Shown here: piece by piece, positions 47,301-58,420 of the stretch
Layout of the letters: each line of letters starts with the position of its first letter
How positions within the stretch are numbered: position 1 is the first letter of the stretch
Assembly (NCBI GenBank): GCA_011316305.1
Contig: SAUG01000020.1
Coordinates: forward strand, 124,001 to 188,000
Source of the DNA: Rusavskia elegans
Lineage: Eukaryota > Ascomycota > Lecanoromycetes > Teloschistales > Teloschistaceae
Length of the DNA: 64,000 bases
Direction of reading: 5' to 3'
Position numbers and translations under genes: made by a program
The notes under the pieces: model-generated
What the model was told of the DNA's origin: nothing
What the model saw: only the letters and a program-made list of their open reading frames with translations
Database searches by the model: none

Positions 47301-48592
47301 GAACCATTCGCATGTGAATTCGTCCCTACGACCCGCTGCAGCCTCAGGTTCCGTGACAAGCTTACGTAGTGATCGATCACGCGGTTGGAGCCAATTCCGA
47401 ACAGTATGGATCTGGGTCGACGATTGATGACCCAGGAAATGTTCCCACATGGCGTTCACAATGGCAGCTCTGCGTTGACTGAAAATTGAGACCTGTCTTC
47501 CAAAGACGGTGTTGAAGTCAAATGCCGTCTCGTGCGCCCCACTAAATAGCTTGACTCGATAATAAAGGCTGACATCGCGGACAAGGACAAGGAGATCATT
47601 GAAAGATCGACCGACTTCGGTTCGAAGGAAATCACTGGCCGTGAGTAGGTTATCGCGACGCAAGAGAAAAGCAATTGATAACCCGAGCTTGTAGAACACG
47701 GCGAATGTTGTCTCCAGCGCCTGAGCATTGTCCGGACCCAGCTGTAAGAAAGTCAGTATCTGGCTTCGAGTGAGGAAAGTGTGTTCAAACATCAAGCAGA
47801 GCACGACAAGCTGTCCAGATGAGTCTTCCTGCAAGCTTGCTTTCTGCCAAAAATGGCTCCACGGTATTGGCATAGTGAGAAATCTGTAGGCCAAAGAATT
47901 CAGCCCATTTGAGGACCTTATCCCAATGACTTCCTCTGTGGGGCATGTGTGTCAAGCGTTGTTGCTCGATGTAGTCAAAGTATTCCTCGATGGTCATAGT
48001 ATGAATATGGTGTTCGTCCACCTCATCGAAGTCCGCTAGGAACCTTTGGCGGGTCAAGGTCACGGTTTCCTTGAGTATGGTGATCTGCTGCTCGCTTGAG
48101 TGGGGAACCGTGGTGGAATGAGAATCAGTTCCTTATTTCAAAATTAGTCAATTAGGATCATAGCTCGGGGCACGATGCTCACGGTCAAACTGGTATCTTT
48201 TTGTGTTACCGTTGACATATCCAGAGGGTTTCTTGACCTCTGGAGGTTGATGGCGCATTGTCAAATTTGACAGCTCAGCTTCAGAGGCGTAGCTGCCGTG
48301 GGAGCCATTGGATGTTACTGCCATTGTCTCTATGAGCGTACCGTCTCGTGATTGTTCCGATGATCGACTCGAATGTACTGGGGGGCCGGAAGGGTTTTTG
48401 GCTAGCTTAGAATCAGACGAAATGCGTAGACTCGCGATGGAGATCAAGGCTCCCTACATACCTGCGTAGTCTCGGCGCAATCTAAGAATGCTACACCAGA
48501 TGTTTGATAGATGGCAGCAGCACGAACGATGTTCTCTATTGTGACCTTTGCGGAGTTTGACCATGAATTGGGGAGAAGAGCGAGGTGTTGCG
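41376..48592 (-). CDS. Giant STAND protein: helical N-domain, NACHT, His-rich TPRs
   Basis: Seven exons can be phased: 48592-48462, 48405-48183, 48131-47791, 47741-47144, 46892-45217, 45019-42236, 42176-41376, giving about 2180 aa. The first of these begins in mid-codon, so a further 5' exon with the start codon lies upstream and I could not place it. The N-terminal part includes a helical domain (MPHRGSHWDKVLKWAEFF, TTFAVFYKLGLSIAFLLRR) common in fungal STAND proteins. The NACHT has Walker A GPSGCGKSVLAG and Walker B LMFIVDGLDE, then LITCSRG. The C-terminal 1,200 residues are TPR-like helix pairs with exceptionally many His residues (CHHYHHHHGVDIHIR, EEHHHWRKV) and a Thr-rich linker. The intron at 47143-46893 (251 nt) and the GC-AG intron at 45216-45020 (197 nt) each contain a dispersed repeat. 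Confidence 0.85.
45081..45153 (-). repeat. Dispersed palindromic repeat, copy D (intronic)
   Basis: Read on the - strand it starts GTATCCCATGCGCTGGTGGG and contains CCGATTTGGCTGCGAGTCGA and TATCGGATGCCCCGCCC. It sits inside the 197-nt GC-AG intron of the giant NACHT/TPR gene. Confidence 0.8.
46931..47007 (-). repeat. Dispersed palindromic repeat, copy E (intronic)
   Basis: Read on the - strand: CATGCACTGCTGGTGTCTCT, GATTTGGCTGGTAGACGAGG, TATCGAATG, CGAAAGGATAGC. It sits inside the 251-nt intron that interrupts the NACHT domain directly after the Walker A exon. Confidence 0.78.
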
Positions 48593-51231
48593 CTTATGAC
48601 GTCCAGCCAATATCGATCATTCTTAAGATAGACAGATCTAGGGCTGCCCGATCAGCGTAGGTATACTCTGAGCTAGCTAATTTGTGAGTAATGGTGAATT
48701 CTGATTGAATAGATACTGTAGAGCTACTAGTAGTCTGGAAGTATGCGCCGTCATTCAATCGACGATTATTATGTTCAGTCAAAAGAGGGATGAAGCCACC
48801 CTGGCCGGCGAGTGGGCTAATATTGATGCTTGTATGGGTGTGATGGATGCTAGCCGGTGTTTTGGACGAACGTCAATCTCCACAGGACTGTCAGTGCACC
48901 ATGATGGAAAGGCTATTGGCTAGTGACATTTGATATCTGGGAGCTGAGCAATGATGTATAGCCCCTAATTGGTTTCCGGTCAGGACAGCCTAGCTAGCGA
49001 CGGCAGGGGGATCGTCGGCTATGCGGAACGGACCATACCCTGGGAGACATGATCGCGATCATGGCTAGCTGAGGTTGAGCTTAAACCCCTGTAGATGCTG
49101 CACTGATCGCTTCGGAGATTTGACAGTTCACGCTAGCGATGCGATGTGATTCCGCATCAACCTATTGGAGTCAACGAACCAGATGTTGAGATCACATCCG
49201 ATCGGACCGAAGTCAAAAGCGGCGGAAGCTGTGAAAAAGTATCAACCTGACATTGACGCATCAGGTAAATGTGGCTGACTCATCGACAGATGCAGAAAGC
49301 CTTTCACGTGACCTGCTACCCAAGTTCGCCCGTTCAGTCGGTTGCTTCCGCGAGAGGGTCGGTGTCCTTGAGGGCATGATTGTCAGGAATCCATGCGAGC
49401 TTATCGTTGATGGTTCCGAAGTGTCACCTCACTGGAAAGATGGGATCCAAAGCTGGCAAGAGCGAACATTTCCCACTTACAGCCGCAAAGCAAGCGACAG
49501 AACAGCCTGCAGCTGAAGCTTATCGAGACTACCGACGGCCTTCTACAGCCGAGAAGCTATTTGGTCATAATTTTCCGTCAGCCCGATGGGGTCAATCTCT
49601 CGCCTATTAAATGCTGGCTGAGGCAATCATACTTTCGCAACCCAAACAGAAACGGACGACATCAAGAGAGATACTGGCTGGAGCACCGCGGATCGTCCAG
49701 CCCTCAGCTGCTCTAGGACATCCTTTGATCCGAGATGGGCAGCGAACTGCAGTCTATCACCTTCGCATTGAGAGCCTGCAACACTTCTGTTCCAACCAGT
49801 ATCTGCTCCTTGGTACCAAATCGACGGTGAAAGGGTTGATGCTTACATTTCAGCGGTGAGCGGCGAAGGCCACGAGACTGACGGGCGCTGCGATTTCATT
49901 TCTCCTCTCCTTGTCACTGCCCGATAATCAGCTTTACAACTTACCTCACTTGAGCCGCAGATTCCTCCAAGGCGTGGTTTGACTGATCCGTGCAGTAATT
50001 CGCAAGCCAGGCTTCTATTAATTCAAGGCCACGAACCATGTCAGTGTCGGAGACGCCATAGACCACAGGGAAGAGACTTCATAGTAGGCATCTCGTAGAT
50101 TTGCACCTTCATACTTTCAGCAGCGAATGCCTGCCGACACGTGCCGACAGATGCCATTTCATTGGGTGTCGTGAGATGATGCTGTGAGCGAGCCTTGCGT
50201 GGGTCACTGTGCACGAGGATAGCCTCTAGTGTATGCAATGAATGGATGACATATGACAGTACCTTTCCATTAGCCTAAAATCCGTTCAGTAGCAACGTGC
50301 AAATGAAAAGATAAGTTGGAGGTGAGGAGGGTGATTTGAGATGCCATGATTGCAGCTGCACAATCATGATGAGAGCTACTCGTAGGGCAAATACCGTTGT
50401 TTCTTGACTTGTCGTCGTCCCTTTCCTGACAGGCTCACGCGCTGACCGTCCGGGATATCACCGCGAAAGGTCAGTACCATGCAGTTCGGTTTGCATTGGC
50501 TCCTCAGGAGCTGCTTGAAGCATAATCGGGAGCTCGCCCGCGCTCGCAACAAGACGTCAGTAAGCCTGCAGCCATCTACGTGGGTGACAAGCGCGCCCGA
50601 GGGTCAGCGAGCGGGGGCTGTACAGGCCAAGAAATTTGGGATCTGGAGCATAATTATTATTATTACTACTGTTGAAGTTGCCTGTCTAGATCCTGAGGCT
50701 CATAAGGGAGGGTTCAGCCACCATCACAGCCACCGTCCTTTTTGGGACAGCAAATTTCCCCATTAGTCCCATGATCCTGACGCTAGCCTTCACAGAGTAA
50801 CACTAGACCGAAAAAGCTATGAGCTTATCTGCCTTTAGGCCAGTCTAGTGCCTCTGGGGATCAGACTAGGCCACCCCAGCTCAGGTACATGACGTACATA
50901 CTCCGCATCACCTGGCATCGTCTTGCACGGTGCCTGAAAATGGATCGCCTTAGATCATCGATCGACGTACAGAAACCTCCTTTCGACCATAATGGAACTA
51001 GACGACTTGATTCTATGACCTCGATCTGTAGGAAGATGACCTTTACATTACCATTCGAGGCGTCCAAACGTACGGATAGCCCAAAGCCCGCAAAGCTGTC
51101 CTTCACCAGGGCAAGTATAAGGATGTCTTGTTTTGCTACTTTTTCACAGCGCAATCTTCTTTTCTTCGTTGTGAATAAACACCATCCTTCCTGTGTATTC
51201 CTTGCTATAACTCCGGTGGTACTCGCAAACA
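48593..51231. other. Long spacer, missing 5' exon plus nothing recognised
   Basis: The first ~200 bp should contain the start codon of the giant NACHT/TPR gene; a protein-like frame at 48600-48782 (- strand) is a candidate but does not splice cleanly. The remainder, to the WSC gene, shows only short frames without family resemblance. A small TAA/TTA run lies at about 50652-50670. Confidence 0.4.
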
Positions 51232-53977
51232 ATGGTTTCCCACACGGCCTTTATTGGCACGTTCAGCCTTTCCCTCATCTCTACCTTTATTCATGCATCA
51301 CCCCTCCAGCCACGAGACCGTCCTTCTCGGAATCTGGTCACTCGAGCTGTTCCAGACTACACATCGAAAGGTTGCTACACGGAAGCCACAAGAGGACGAG
51401 CCTTGACTGGCAACGCCTACTTCGATTCCCTTATGACTGTCGAAAAGTGTGCGGCGGCTTGCTCCAAGTTTTCTCTCTTCGGAGTTGAGTATGGACGAGA
51501 ATGCTATTGCGGAGATAGCCTCAATGAAGGCAGTGTTTCAGCCCCGGAGGATTCATGCAGCTTCAATTGCCCTGGAAATCCAGACGAGAAGTGCGGAGCT
51601 GGAAACAGGCTCAATGTGTATGAACAGTTGGTGACGGCGCCAGTTGTCACTATCCCCACCCCCAGCACATACAAGGCAGAGGGTTGCTTTACCGAAGCGA
51701 CCAGGGGCCGTGCATTGAGCGGAAAGACGTATTACGACGATGCCATGACCACTGCCAAATGTGCCTCTGCCTGCGCCGGGTTCGATCTCTTCGGCCTTGA
51801 ATACTATCGGGAGTGTTATTGCGGCAACAAGCTCCAGCCAGGCAGCGTATCGGCCCCTTCCAACGAATGCTACCATCCTTGCACGGGGGACAAGAATGAG
51901 ATTTGTGGAGGCGACAACAGGCTCAACTTGTACACATTTGGTAGTGGGACCACAGTTACACCTCCAGTATCAACTCCCAAAGGCTATGTCTTTGACGGGT
52001 GTTTCACCGAAGCGACTAGGGGTCGTGCTCTCACCGGATCAGTCTACTATGACAATGCTATGACAGTTGAGAAGTGCTCTGCTGTCTGCAAAGGGTTTAC
52101 TCTCTTCGGTGTTGAATATGGTAGGGAATGCTACTGTGGCAATACCTTGCAAGCGGGTAGCGAGAAGACCCTAGAGTCGCAGTGCAACTTCCCGTGCCCC
52201 GGGAATGACGCCGAATTCTGTGGTGCGGGCAACAGGCTCGACGTGTATCATTTCGGAGCGGCGACAACGATAACAACTTCTTCGGGCAGCGTTTCGACTG
52301 ACTCCCTGACCGCGACGTCTTCCTCGGCAGCATCTAGCTCGTCCGCGACGACCAGCACCCCGAGCGCTACCAATACCGAAGCTAGCACAGAGATTTCTGC
52401 CACCAGCAGCGAGGCTCCGACCAGGACTGAGGCTTCTTTAACCAGTACGGAGGTTTCTGTAACCAGCAGCGAGACCTCAACAACTAGCAGCGAGGCTCCA
52501 ACTAGCACCGAGGCTTCTGTAACCAGTATCGAGAGTTCTGCAACTAGCAGCCAGATTTCAATCAGTACTGAGGTTTCTGTGACTACCAGCGAAACTTCAA
52601 CGACCAGCAGCGAGGCTTCAACTAGCACCGAGGCTTCTGTAACCAGTATCGAGAGTTCTACAATTAGCAGCGAGGTTCCAACCACTACTGAGGTTTCTGT
52701 AACCACTAGCGAAACTTCAACGACCAGCAGCGAAGCTCCGACTAGCACTGAGGTTCCAACCAACACCGAGGCTCCAACCAGCACCAAGGTTTCTGTGACC
52801 AGTATCGAGAGTTCATCAACCAGCAGCGAGGTTTCTGTAACCAGCAGCGAGACTCCTGCCAGCATCGAGACTTCTGCCAGTGTTGTGACTTCTACAAGCA
52901 GCACCCAGACTCCGGTAACCAGTACCGAAACTATCGCGGCAAGCAGCCTCACTACCGTAACCTCTGCTACGAGTTCTTCGGTCTCGATTGACTCTACATC
53001 ATCGTTGACACTCTCGTCAGCATCTCCCTCGGACACCTCTTCGAGCACTTTGTCAACCTTAACATTATCTACCTCGTCTTTGATATCTTCTTCAATACTC
53101 TCCACTCCAATCTCCACTACGAGCTCTTCGAGTACTCTGCCAACCTCAACAACATCAATCTTATCTTCCTCTTCCACAATAAGCTCGAACTCATTCCCCA
53201 CTACGACCTCATCGAGTACTCTGCCAACCTCAACGTCATCAACCTTAGCTTCCTCTTCCACGCCAAACTCGAACTCGGTCTCCTCTACGATCTCTTCGAC
53301 TTCATCAACAATAACGTCAACATCAAGCAGAACCTCGAGTACAACATCTCGGACTACTACCTCATCGACATCAACATCGTCCAGCTGCAGGCCTTCACCC
53401 ACCCAGGTCGTTATCAATCCCTCGTTCGACCAAGACCTCGACGGATCTGGAAAATACACAGACCCATGGAGTTTCGCTGGTATCGGGGCAAACTCAGTCC
53501 AGAGTAACAAGAACAACGCCTACCAGTCCTACGACGGTGATCACTTCGCGTACGTTGCTCCCCTTTCCCCTGCTTTTACCCCCATGATCTATTTCTTCCT
53601 CGGAACCATTCACTGACAGCTCCCCTAGTGTACTCAACGGTCGTTCCCAGTCCACCGCCACCCTTTCCCAGACCATCAGCAACCTCGTCAGCGGCAAGAC
53701 GTACACGCTACAATATTTCTACAACGTCGAGGCAGCGAGTACGTCTTCCCAATGTACGTTCTCGGCGCAGATTCGTGGCCAGGAAGTCGACACCTTCAGA
53801 AGCCCCAGCGCGCCTTCCGGCCGGTATATCAGCAGATCGGTTACGTACCAAAATACTGCCACCAATTCGGCAGTCTTGTCGTTCGCGTTGACATGTCCGA
53901 GCTTTTCGGGCCAAGCACAAAATAACTTCGCGTTGGACGCGATTACTTTGGTTACGGACCGGAATGGGTGTGCATGA
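51232..53977 (+). CDS. Secreted/wall protein with three WSC domains and C-terminal carbohydrate-binding-like domain
   Basis: Two exons, 51232-53549 and 53629-53977 (donor GTACGT, acceptor TAG); 888 aa. The signal peptide is about 22 residues. Three WSC domains follow at about 44-131, 151-236 and 256-340, each starting GCYTEATRGRAL or GCFTEATRGRAL and containing ECYCG, with eight Cys conserved. Residues 341-717 are almost pure Ser/Thr/Glu/Val, with a 120-bp tandem period. The last 170 residues (VVINPSFDQDLDG, SGKTYTLQYFYN, ITLVTDRNGCA) resemble a jelly-roll carbohydrate-binding module of the galactose-binding-like type. WSC domains bind glycans or act in wall stress sensing. No transmembrane span is visible after the Ser/Thr region, so this is more likely an O-mannosylated secreted or wall-bound lectin-like protein than a WSC sensor. 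Confidence 0.92.
52441..52800 (+). repeat. 120-bp coding tandem repeat in Ser/Thr-rich region
   Basis: Three registers with an exact 120-bp offset (for example the GAAACTTCAACGACCAGCAG block at 52591 and 52711, with a variant at 52471), encoding 40-aa units of SETSTTSSEA/STEASVTSIESS type. Shorter 12-15 bp units are nested within. Such arrays usually vary in copy number between strains. Confidence 0.85.
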
Positions 53978-54339
53978 GATGGGTAGGCTTTGGTTTTCTA
54001 CTGGAATTGTACTGTAAATTACATTGTTCAGACGTTGTACATACGTGTCGTGTAAGATTATAGTAGTGTTTCTCTGTCATTGGCGAGGTTGATTCAATGC
54101 TGGTAGAATTACGTGGGCGTCCGTGTTGGAGACCTTATGATAGGCGTTGGGTCAATAAATGCTGTGTATTATATTACATGTTCCGCATGGCAGTCTACTT
54201 TGTCACGTATTCTACAACGAAGTCTCGTCCAGGAGCTGTGTTGATTCGGGGGCCGGGCACATCCTTCTTATGTATCGACTTGGGGCTGTCGTTATAACAG
54301 TTCATAGTAACCGTTACGAGTGCTAATAAAATTCGATTC
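53978..54339. other. Intergenic, no gene seen
   Basis: Spacer between the WSC gene and the ankyrin-type relic on the other strand. Nothing noticed. Confidence 0.4.
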
Positions 54340-55684
54340 AAAGTCTTTCCGAACCGAGGAGGGCTCTCTGGACAACCGCATCACTAGCTGCTTTGAACTT
54401 TTCCTCCCAGATTTCCTTTTCCTTTGAATATGGTCCCTTCCACTCATCGATCTCACTTTCCAGAATTCGTTTTGTTCCTCAAATACATTGTATCTAGAGC
54501 GGAATAGGTCTGCAGTGGTGAATCCATATCGATTTGCCGTCGCTCGCCACGCTTCTTCCGCATAGTCCTCTTCCTACAGTAAGTCAAGTAGCTCTTCGTT
54601 GATACCGCGGTGGCTTGCTAGGTAGTGCAGTACGGTATTGCAGTGGACATCTGTTGCCGCGATATCAATCGTCTTACAATCTTCGTGTAGATATCTCACA
54701 ACCTCCACCTGTTTCCTATGGCAATTCGGAACGGCCTCCCGCGTTGGCCTTGTGGAAACCTTAGATGGGCGCTTTCCCCTACCCGAGCCAGCAAATCCGT
54801 GTATCCTCGAATGTCTTTTCTTCCGTATTTGACTGGCTTTTACATAATCAACCCGTACCCTCAATCGCAACGTCCATCTCGGAGAGATTCCGTGTCTCCA
54901 GAGCCGAGGTGAAAACCGGCGTGGAGTGCATCTGCACCCATGACTCGTCCAGTGGGAGACACGCAGTATGCAGAATACCGTGGCCCAACGCGGTTCTTCT
55001 CGCGCTGCTCAAAGGTAAATCAACCGTGATCGCCTTGAGTATTTGCAGGTCTGGCCTCGCGACTGCGAAGTGAACAAGTGAGACATTATAAACTGGTGTA
55101 CGGATACTTAGATCTATAAACGGGTCGCCACTTAGGGCCCGGTTAGCTTCTATATTCCAGGGATTACATACAGTATACCACAGTAGCCATTGCTGGCGTA
55201 ATACAGGAAGTTGGAGCCGCGAGGGGAAAGACGTTGGGGTTGAACCTTTGGGAGAGTAGGAAAGATAAGGCGGGTAGATTACGTCTACGTATGGCGGTAT
55301 GCAGAGGCATTGATATTGCGAGTCTTGACGGCTTTGCTGGGATGGGCATCGCCGGGGAATGAGGGTTGGACATCCAGCAAGAGGTTTCCGTACCCAACGC
55401 GTCGACGAGGGACTTTAGGATGGTTAGGTCGCGATTTTCGGCCGCGGCGATGAGGATAGGCATTCGGTCTGCCTTTTTACTGGGGAAAGGGTGCGGAAGT
55501 TGACCTCCGACCAGATGCGGGAGGGAGTCGGACATTTATAGCGCTGTTCTACCTCATCTTGGGTGAGAGAGGAGAGTTGCGGGACAGTAATATACCTCAG
55601 GAGATAGTTTCGATTGAAGATTGACAAGTCCTCTACTATATAGCCCTGACGCTCTTCACAATGCGGACCCAAACGAAAGGTCAA
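54340..55684 (-). pseudogene. Broken ankyrin-type protein gene
   Basis: Pieces of one ankyrin-repeat protein occur in order across changing frames: PILIAAAENRDLTILKSLVD and PLHTAIRRRNLPALSFLLSQ (55470-55220), YNVSLVHFAVARPDLQILK with LGHGILHTACLPLD (55100-54950), then ATDVHCNTVLHYLASHRGIN (54640-54580) and EEAWRATANRYGFTTADLF (54560-54500). The order and wording (LPLD after LHTAC, then HCNTVLHYLA, then YGFT) match a family of fungal F-box/ankyrin proteins as I remember it. At least two frame changes, plus in-frame stops at about 54890 and 54575, separate them without plausible introns. The 5' end abuts the hydroxy-acid oxidase relic. I regard it as non-functional. Confidence 0.65.
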
Positions 55685-56500
55685 GACTCGCTATTGCGCC
55701 ATCGACCTGCCTGCCAGCATGATTCGACACCATTATCCCGTCGCAGCCAACCTCGACAGCTCTCTTGGCATCGTCCACGCTCTTGATATCCTTGAGACAG
55801 AACGGCTTTCCATCCGAAATCTCCTTCCACGTCTTAATAAGCCAAGGCATCTTCTTCCAGCTGTGAGCGCGCCCATGCCAGACATTATCGATTCGCATGG
55901 CCCCTGCCTCTTGTGGCTGCGTGTCCGGATCGATCCCCGCCGCCTCCAACCGCTGCTTGAAAACCGGATCACTTGGTCCCAAATCAGCGCCGATACCGAG
56001 GTATACAGCATAGTTCCCCGTCGCGACATCGTCGTGCCGCCAGCCCAGTTGTCATGTATCCGTCGTCGGAATGCAAGTGGTGAATCCGCTGTTGTGGGCG
56101 CGGATAAGGAGGAAGATGGTCAGTTCATCGTCGTGGGGCATGTAGAGTTGGAAGAAACGGGGGCCGTCGCCGTTGGCTGCTGCAACGGCTTCAATGGGAC
56201 TGCTGCCGGCGATGGAGAGGCAGTAAGGGAGATTGAGCTCCTTCGCGACGGTGGCGACAGGGATCTCGCCGGCGGGGTGGTAGATCTTATTTATGCCGAT
56301 GGGAGCGAAACCGATGGGAGCGGTGACTGTAAAGGAGGAAAAGGTGAATTGTGGAAAATATGGGAAGAGAGAGCAGGAAAAGCTTGGAAGCAGAAACCGA
56401 TTAAGCTGAAAGAAAGAAAAGAAGATAGGAAGGATAAGGAAGCAAACCTTCGTGCCCGAAGATGGGTGGTGCTGGTGTCGCGAATATTGGTGTTTGACGT
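55680..56500 (-). pseudogene. FMN-dependent alpha-hydroxy-acid oxidase remnant (lactate 2-monooxygenase-like)
   Basis: Internal part of the family only. It reads IRDTSTT plus an FGHE-like end across an out-of-frame base near 56475, an intron (acceptor TTTACAG near 56330), then APIGFAPIGINKIYHPAGE, RFFQLYMPHDDEL, a TGA at about 56050 where homologues have Trp (TTDT-W-QLGW), then WHGRAH and IMVSNHAGRQVDGA, which contains the catalytic His/Arg pair. It stops at ASLD near 55690, so roughly the last 100-130 residues are missing, as is the N-terminus. TGG to TGA plus a frameshift and truncation at both ends make it a relic. Where the C-terminal part should begin, the ankyrin-type relic starts instead. 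Confidence 0.75.
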
Positions 56501-56921
56501 GTTGCACTATATCTACTTCGACATGAACGTCAAGGACTATTACCCTATTGAAATATCGAGATTCGGCATGGCGTTTGACCTATTTAGCTTCGGCGTGTTT
56601 GGCTCTTGCCTTGGTCGGATGACGGCCTGACGGGCCTTCCAATTGCTGATCGTATCTCTTTTGTTTACCTGGGATCAGGTGAACTCCCCTTCTCATTGAT
56701 CTGGGTCCCCGCGCGGAAACCAGTAGCAGTAGTACACTCTTGGTTGGATATGATAAATCTCTAACGAAGATCGATATCGATATTTAGCAATCTAAAGTAT
56801 CCTCGAAACAATTGTGGCTACCCTGTAGAAGTGAAGATGCCGCCAAGATAACCATTCAACTGACGCCGGGCTTTCAGACACCTTAATTCCCTCCAGCTTC
56901 GCTTCATCCTTGCATCGTTGG
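56501..56921. other. Intergenic, no gene seen
   Basis: Possibly decayed upstream sequence of the oxidase relic. No readable protein. Confidence 0.4.
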
Positions 56922-58420
56922 TCACCACGCCCGACCATTCCCGAGTGTGCTACTATATCCCGACTGTTTCTCCGTCTTTACGTTTTCGTTGCCATCACTG
57001 GTGGTCTTTCCGCTCTCAACCCGAACTTCCCTGTTAACCATGATCGTATTTGTTTTACTCCTGTCGCCAGTCATTGAGTGTAATTCCGTTGTGCTATCGA
57101 AAGCCTTGTTGGCGTTGATGCCGCTGGTGTCGCTGGCAGGGTTGCGAAGTAGATTGGATCCGTTCGGTCGAAGATGTTGAGAGTAACTCTTGCGGGACGA
57201 CGCGCCGGTGCGGTACTGTGACCCAGATGGTCGGCCAAGGAGAACAAGAAACAAAGGTCGAAGTGTCGGGATGCAGGCGGCGACAATGATGACGTTCATT
57301 TCAATACTGGGGTATCTGTCAGCAAGTGAACCTCCTCTTGAGCGTGGGCATATGCAATTGCAATGCTGCGTACCCTCCCCACATCAACAGCTCTATCGTC
57401 AACCCTAAGAGATGATCAGCAGAGGATCCTGAGACGGTCTGGCTGGGACAAAGACGTACATGTGATGTCGGTCTGTCCACGGACTGTAATAGGGATCTTA
57501 GAAGTTTTCACAGCCGCGCATATACCTGCACTTTTCGGACATCAGTGAAGTTTGGGCTTCTTCATTTGAGGTGAAGGATACTGACAAGATACCCGCGGAT
57601 AGCAGTAGACTCAAGCCCACTTTCTTCTTTGTACTCAACTGTAGCTTCCAGATTATGTCAACCGGGATGATCGCGAGAGCGAAGTCCAAGAATGCCCAGT
57701 AACCTGCAGGGAAATTCAGTCACCCAAGAGTTCAAAACCAATCGCTTCGTCGACAGCCCCAACAGATCCTTTGGCGATGTGTGAAACACCTACCAGCAAC
57801 GACTTGGTTCCACCTGTATACAGAGGTCAGCGTATTATGCATGAGATGCCCCACGGAACATTGAGGGGTTTTGGCGGGTCTTTGATGGTCTCGCGGTTCG
57901 ACATGCACGAAGGGGCTGTTTCAGGGTAGAAACGTACGTATTCAATGGAATCGGATCCCAGCATTTCGCTGTGCCAAGCTTGACCAGGCTTTTGTCCCAT
58001 ACCGCTCGCACCGGTTGACATTGAACATAAAACAGGGTTACCGTAATGATAGCGGAGATGACGATGCTAATGGAGATGGACCGGAGTAACCACTTTCGCC
58101 ATCTACTCGGCCCTGCAAATCGCTCGATGAGGAAGGCAACAGAGATCTTCCCAGTGCCGATGCCGAGAACGCACAAAGAGCGAGAAATCGCATTGAGTTC
58201 TCCAGCATGCGATAATTGCGGGCGACTCAGGTAGTACATGTGTCGAGCATAGCCCTTTCCAGCATAGACACTCCAAATAATCGAGACGGCCAAGTCGATC
58301 AGCTACAGGAATTATTATTACCATAATCGAGGTAAAAGTATAAACTTCACCTGCTCTGTTGGTATCGCCACCTGAAGGTGGCGGCATCGATGCCATTGGA
58401 GGCCCTGGAACTTTTGTCAT
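56922..58420 (-). CDS. Fungal rhodopsin-domain integral membrane protein, short N-terminus
   Basis: Seven exons: 58420-58346, 58302-57938, 57813-57794, 57703-57593, 57525-57460, 57404-57374, 57315-56922; 353 aa, every phase consistent. Exon 3 is only 20 nt. The body follows the fungal seven-helix rhodopsin-domain family (plant-pathogen PTH11 relatives): GKGYARHMYYLS, LCVLGIGTGKISVAFLIERF, FYVQCQPVRAVWD and AKCWDP, AFLDFALAIIPVDIIWKLQL, AGICAAVKTSK, and MNVIIVAACIPTLRPLF, then a polar tail of about 100 residues. The family normally has two more helices (about 60-70 residues) before GKGY; here a Pro-rich leader of 25 residues joins directly through a 43-nt intron with a weak donor (GTTTAT). Either the N-terminus is deleted or exon 1 is mispredicted. 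CFEM Cys are absent. Confidence 0.72.

Noticed and set aside
50889..51488. A 199-codon + strand frame overlapping the start of the WSC gene
   Set aside because: It overlaps the signal peptide and first WSC domain in another frame and lacks any recognisable feature.
52248..53516. A 422-codon open frame on the - strand opposite the WSC gene
   Set aside because: It is the mirror of the Ser/Thr repeat region: its Glu/Val/Leu-rich composition is what antisense of Ser/Thr codons gives, and it has no domain.
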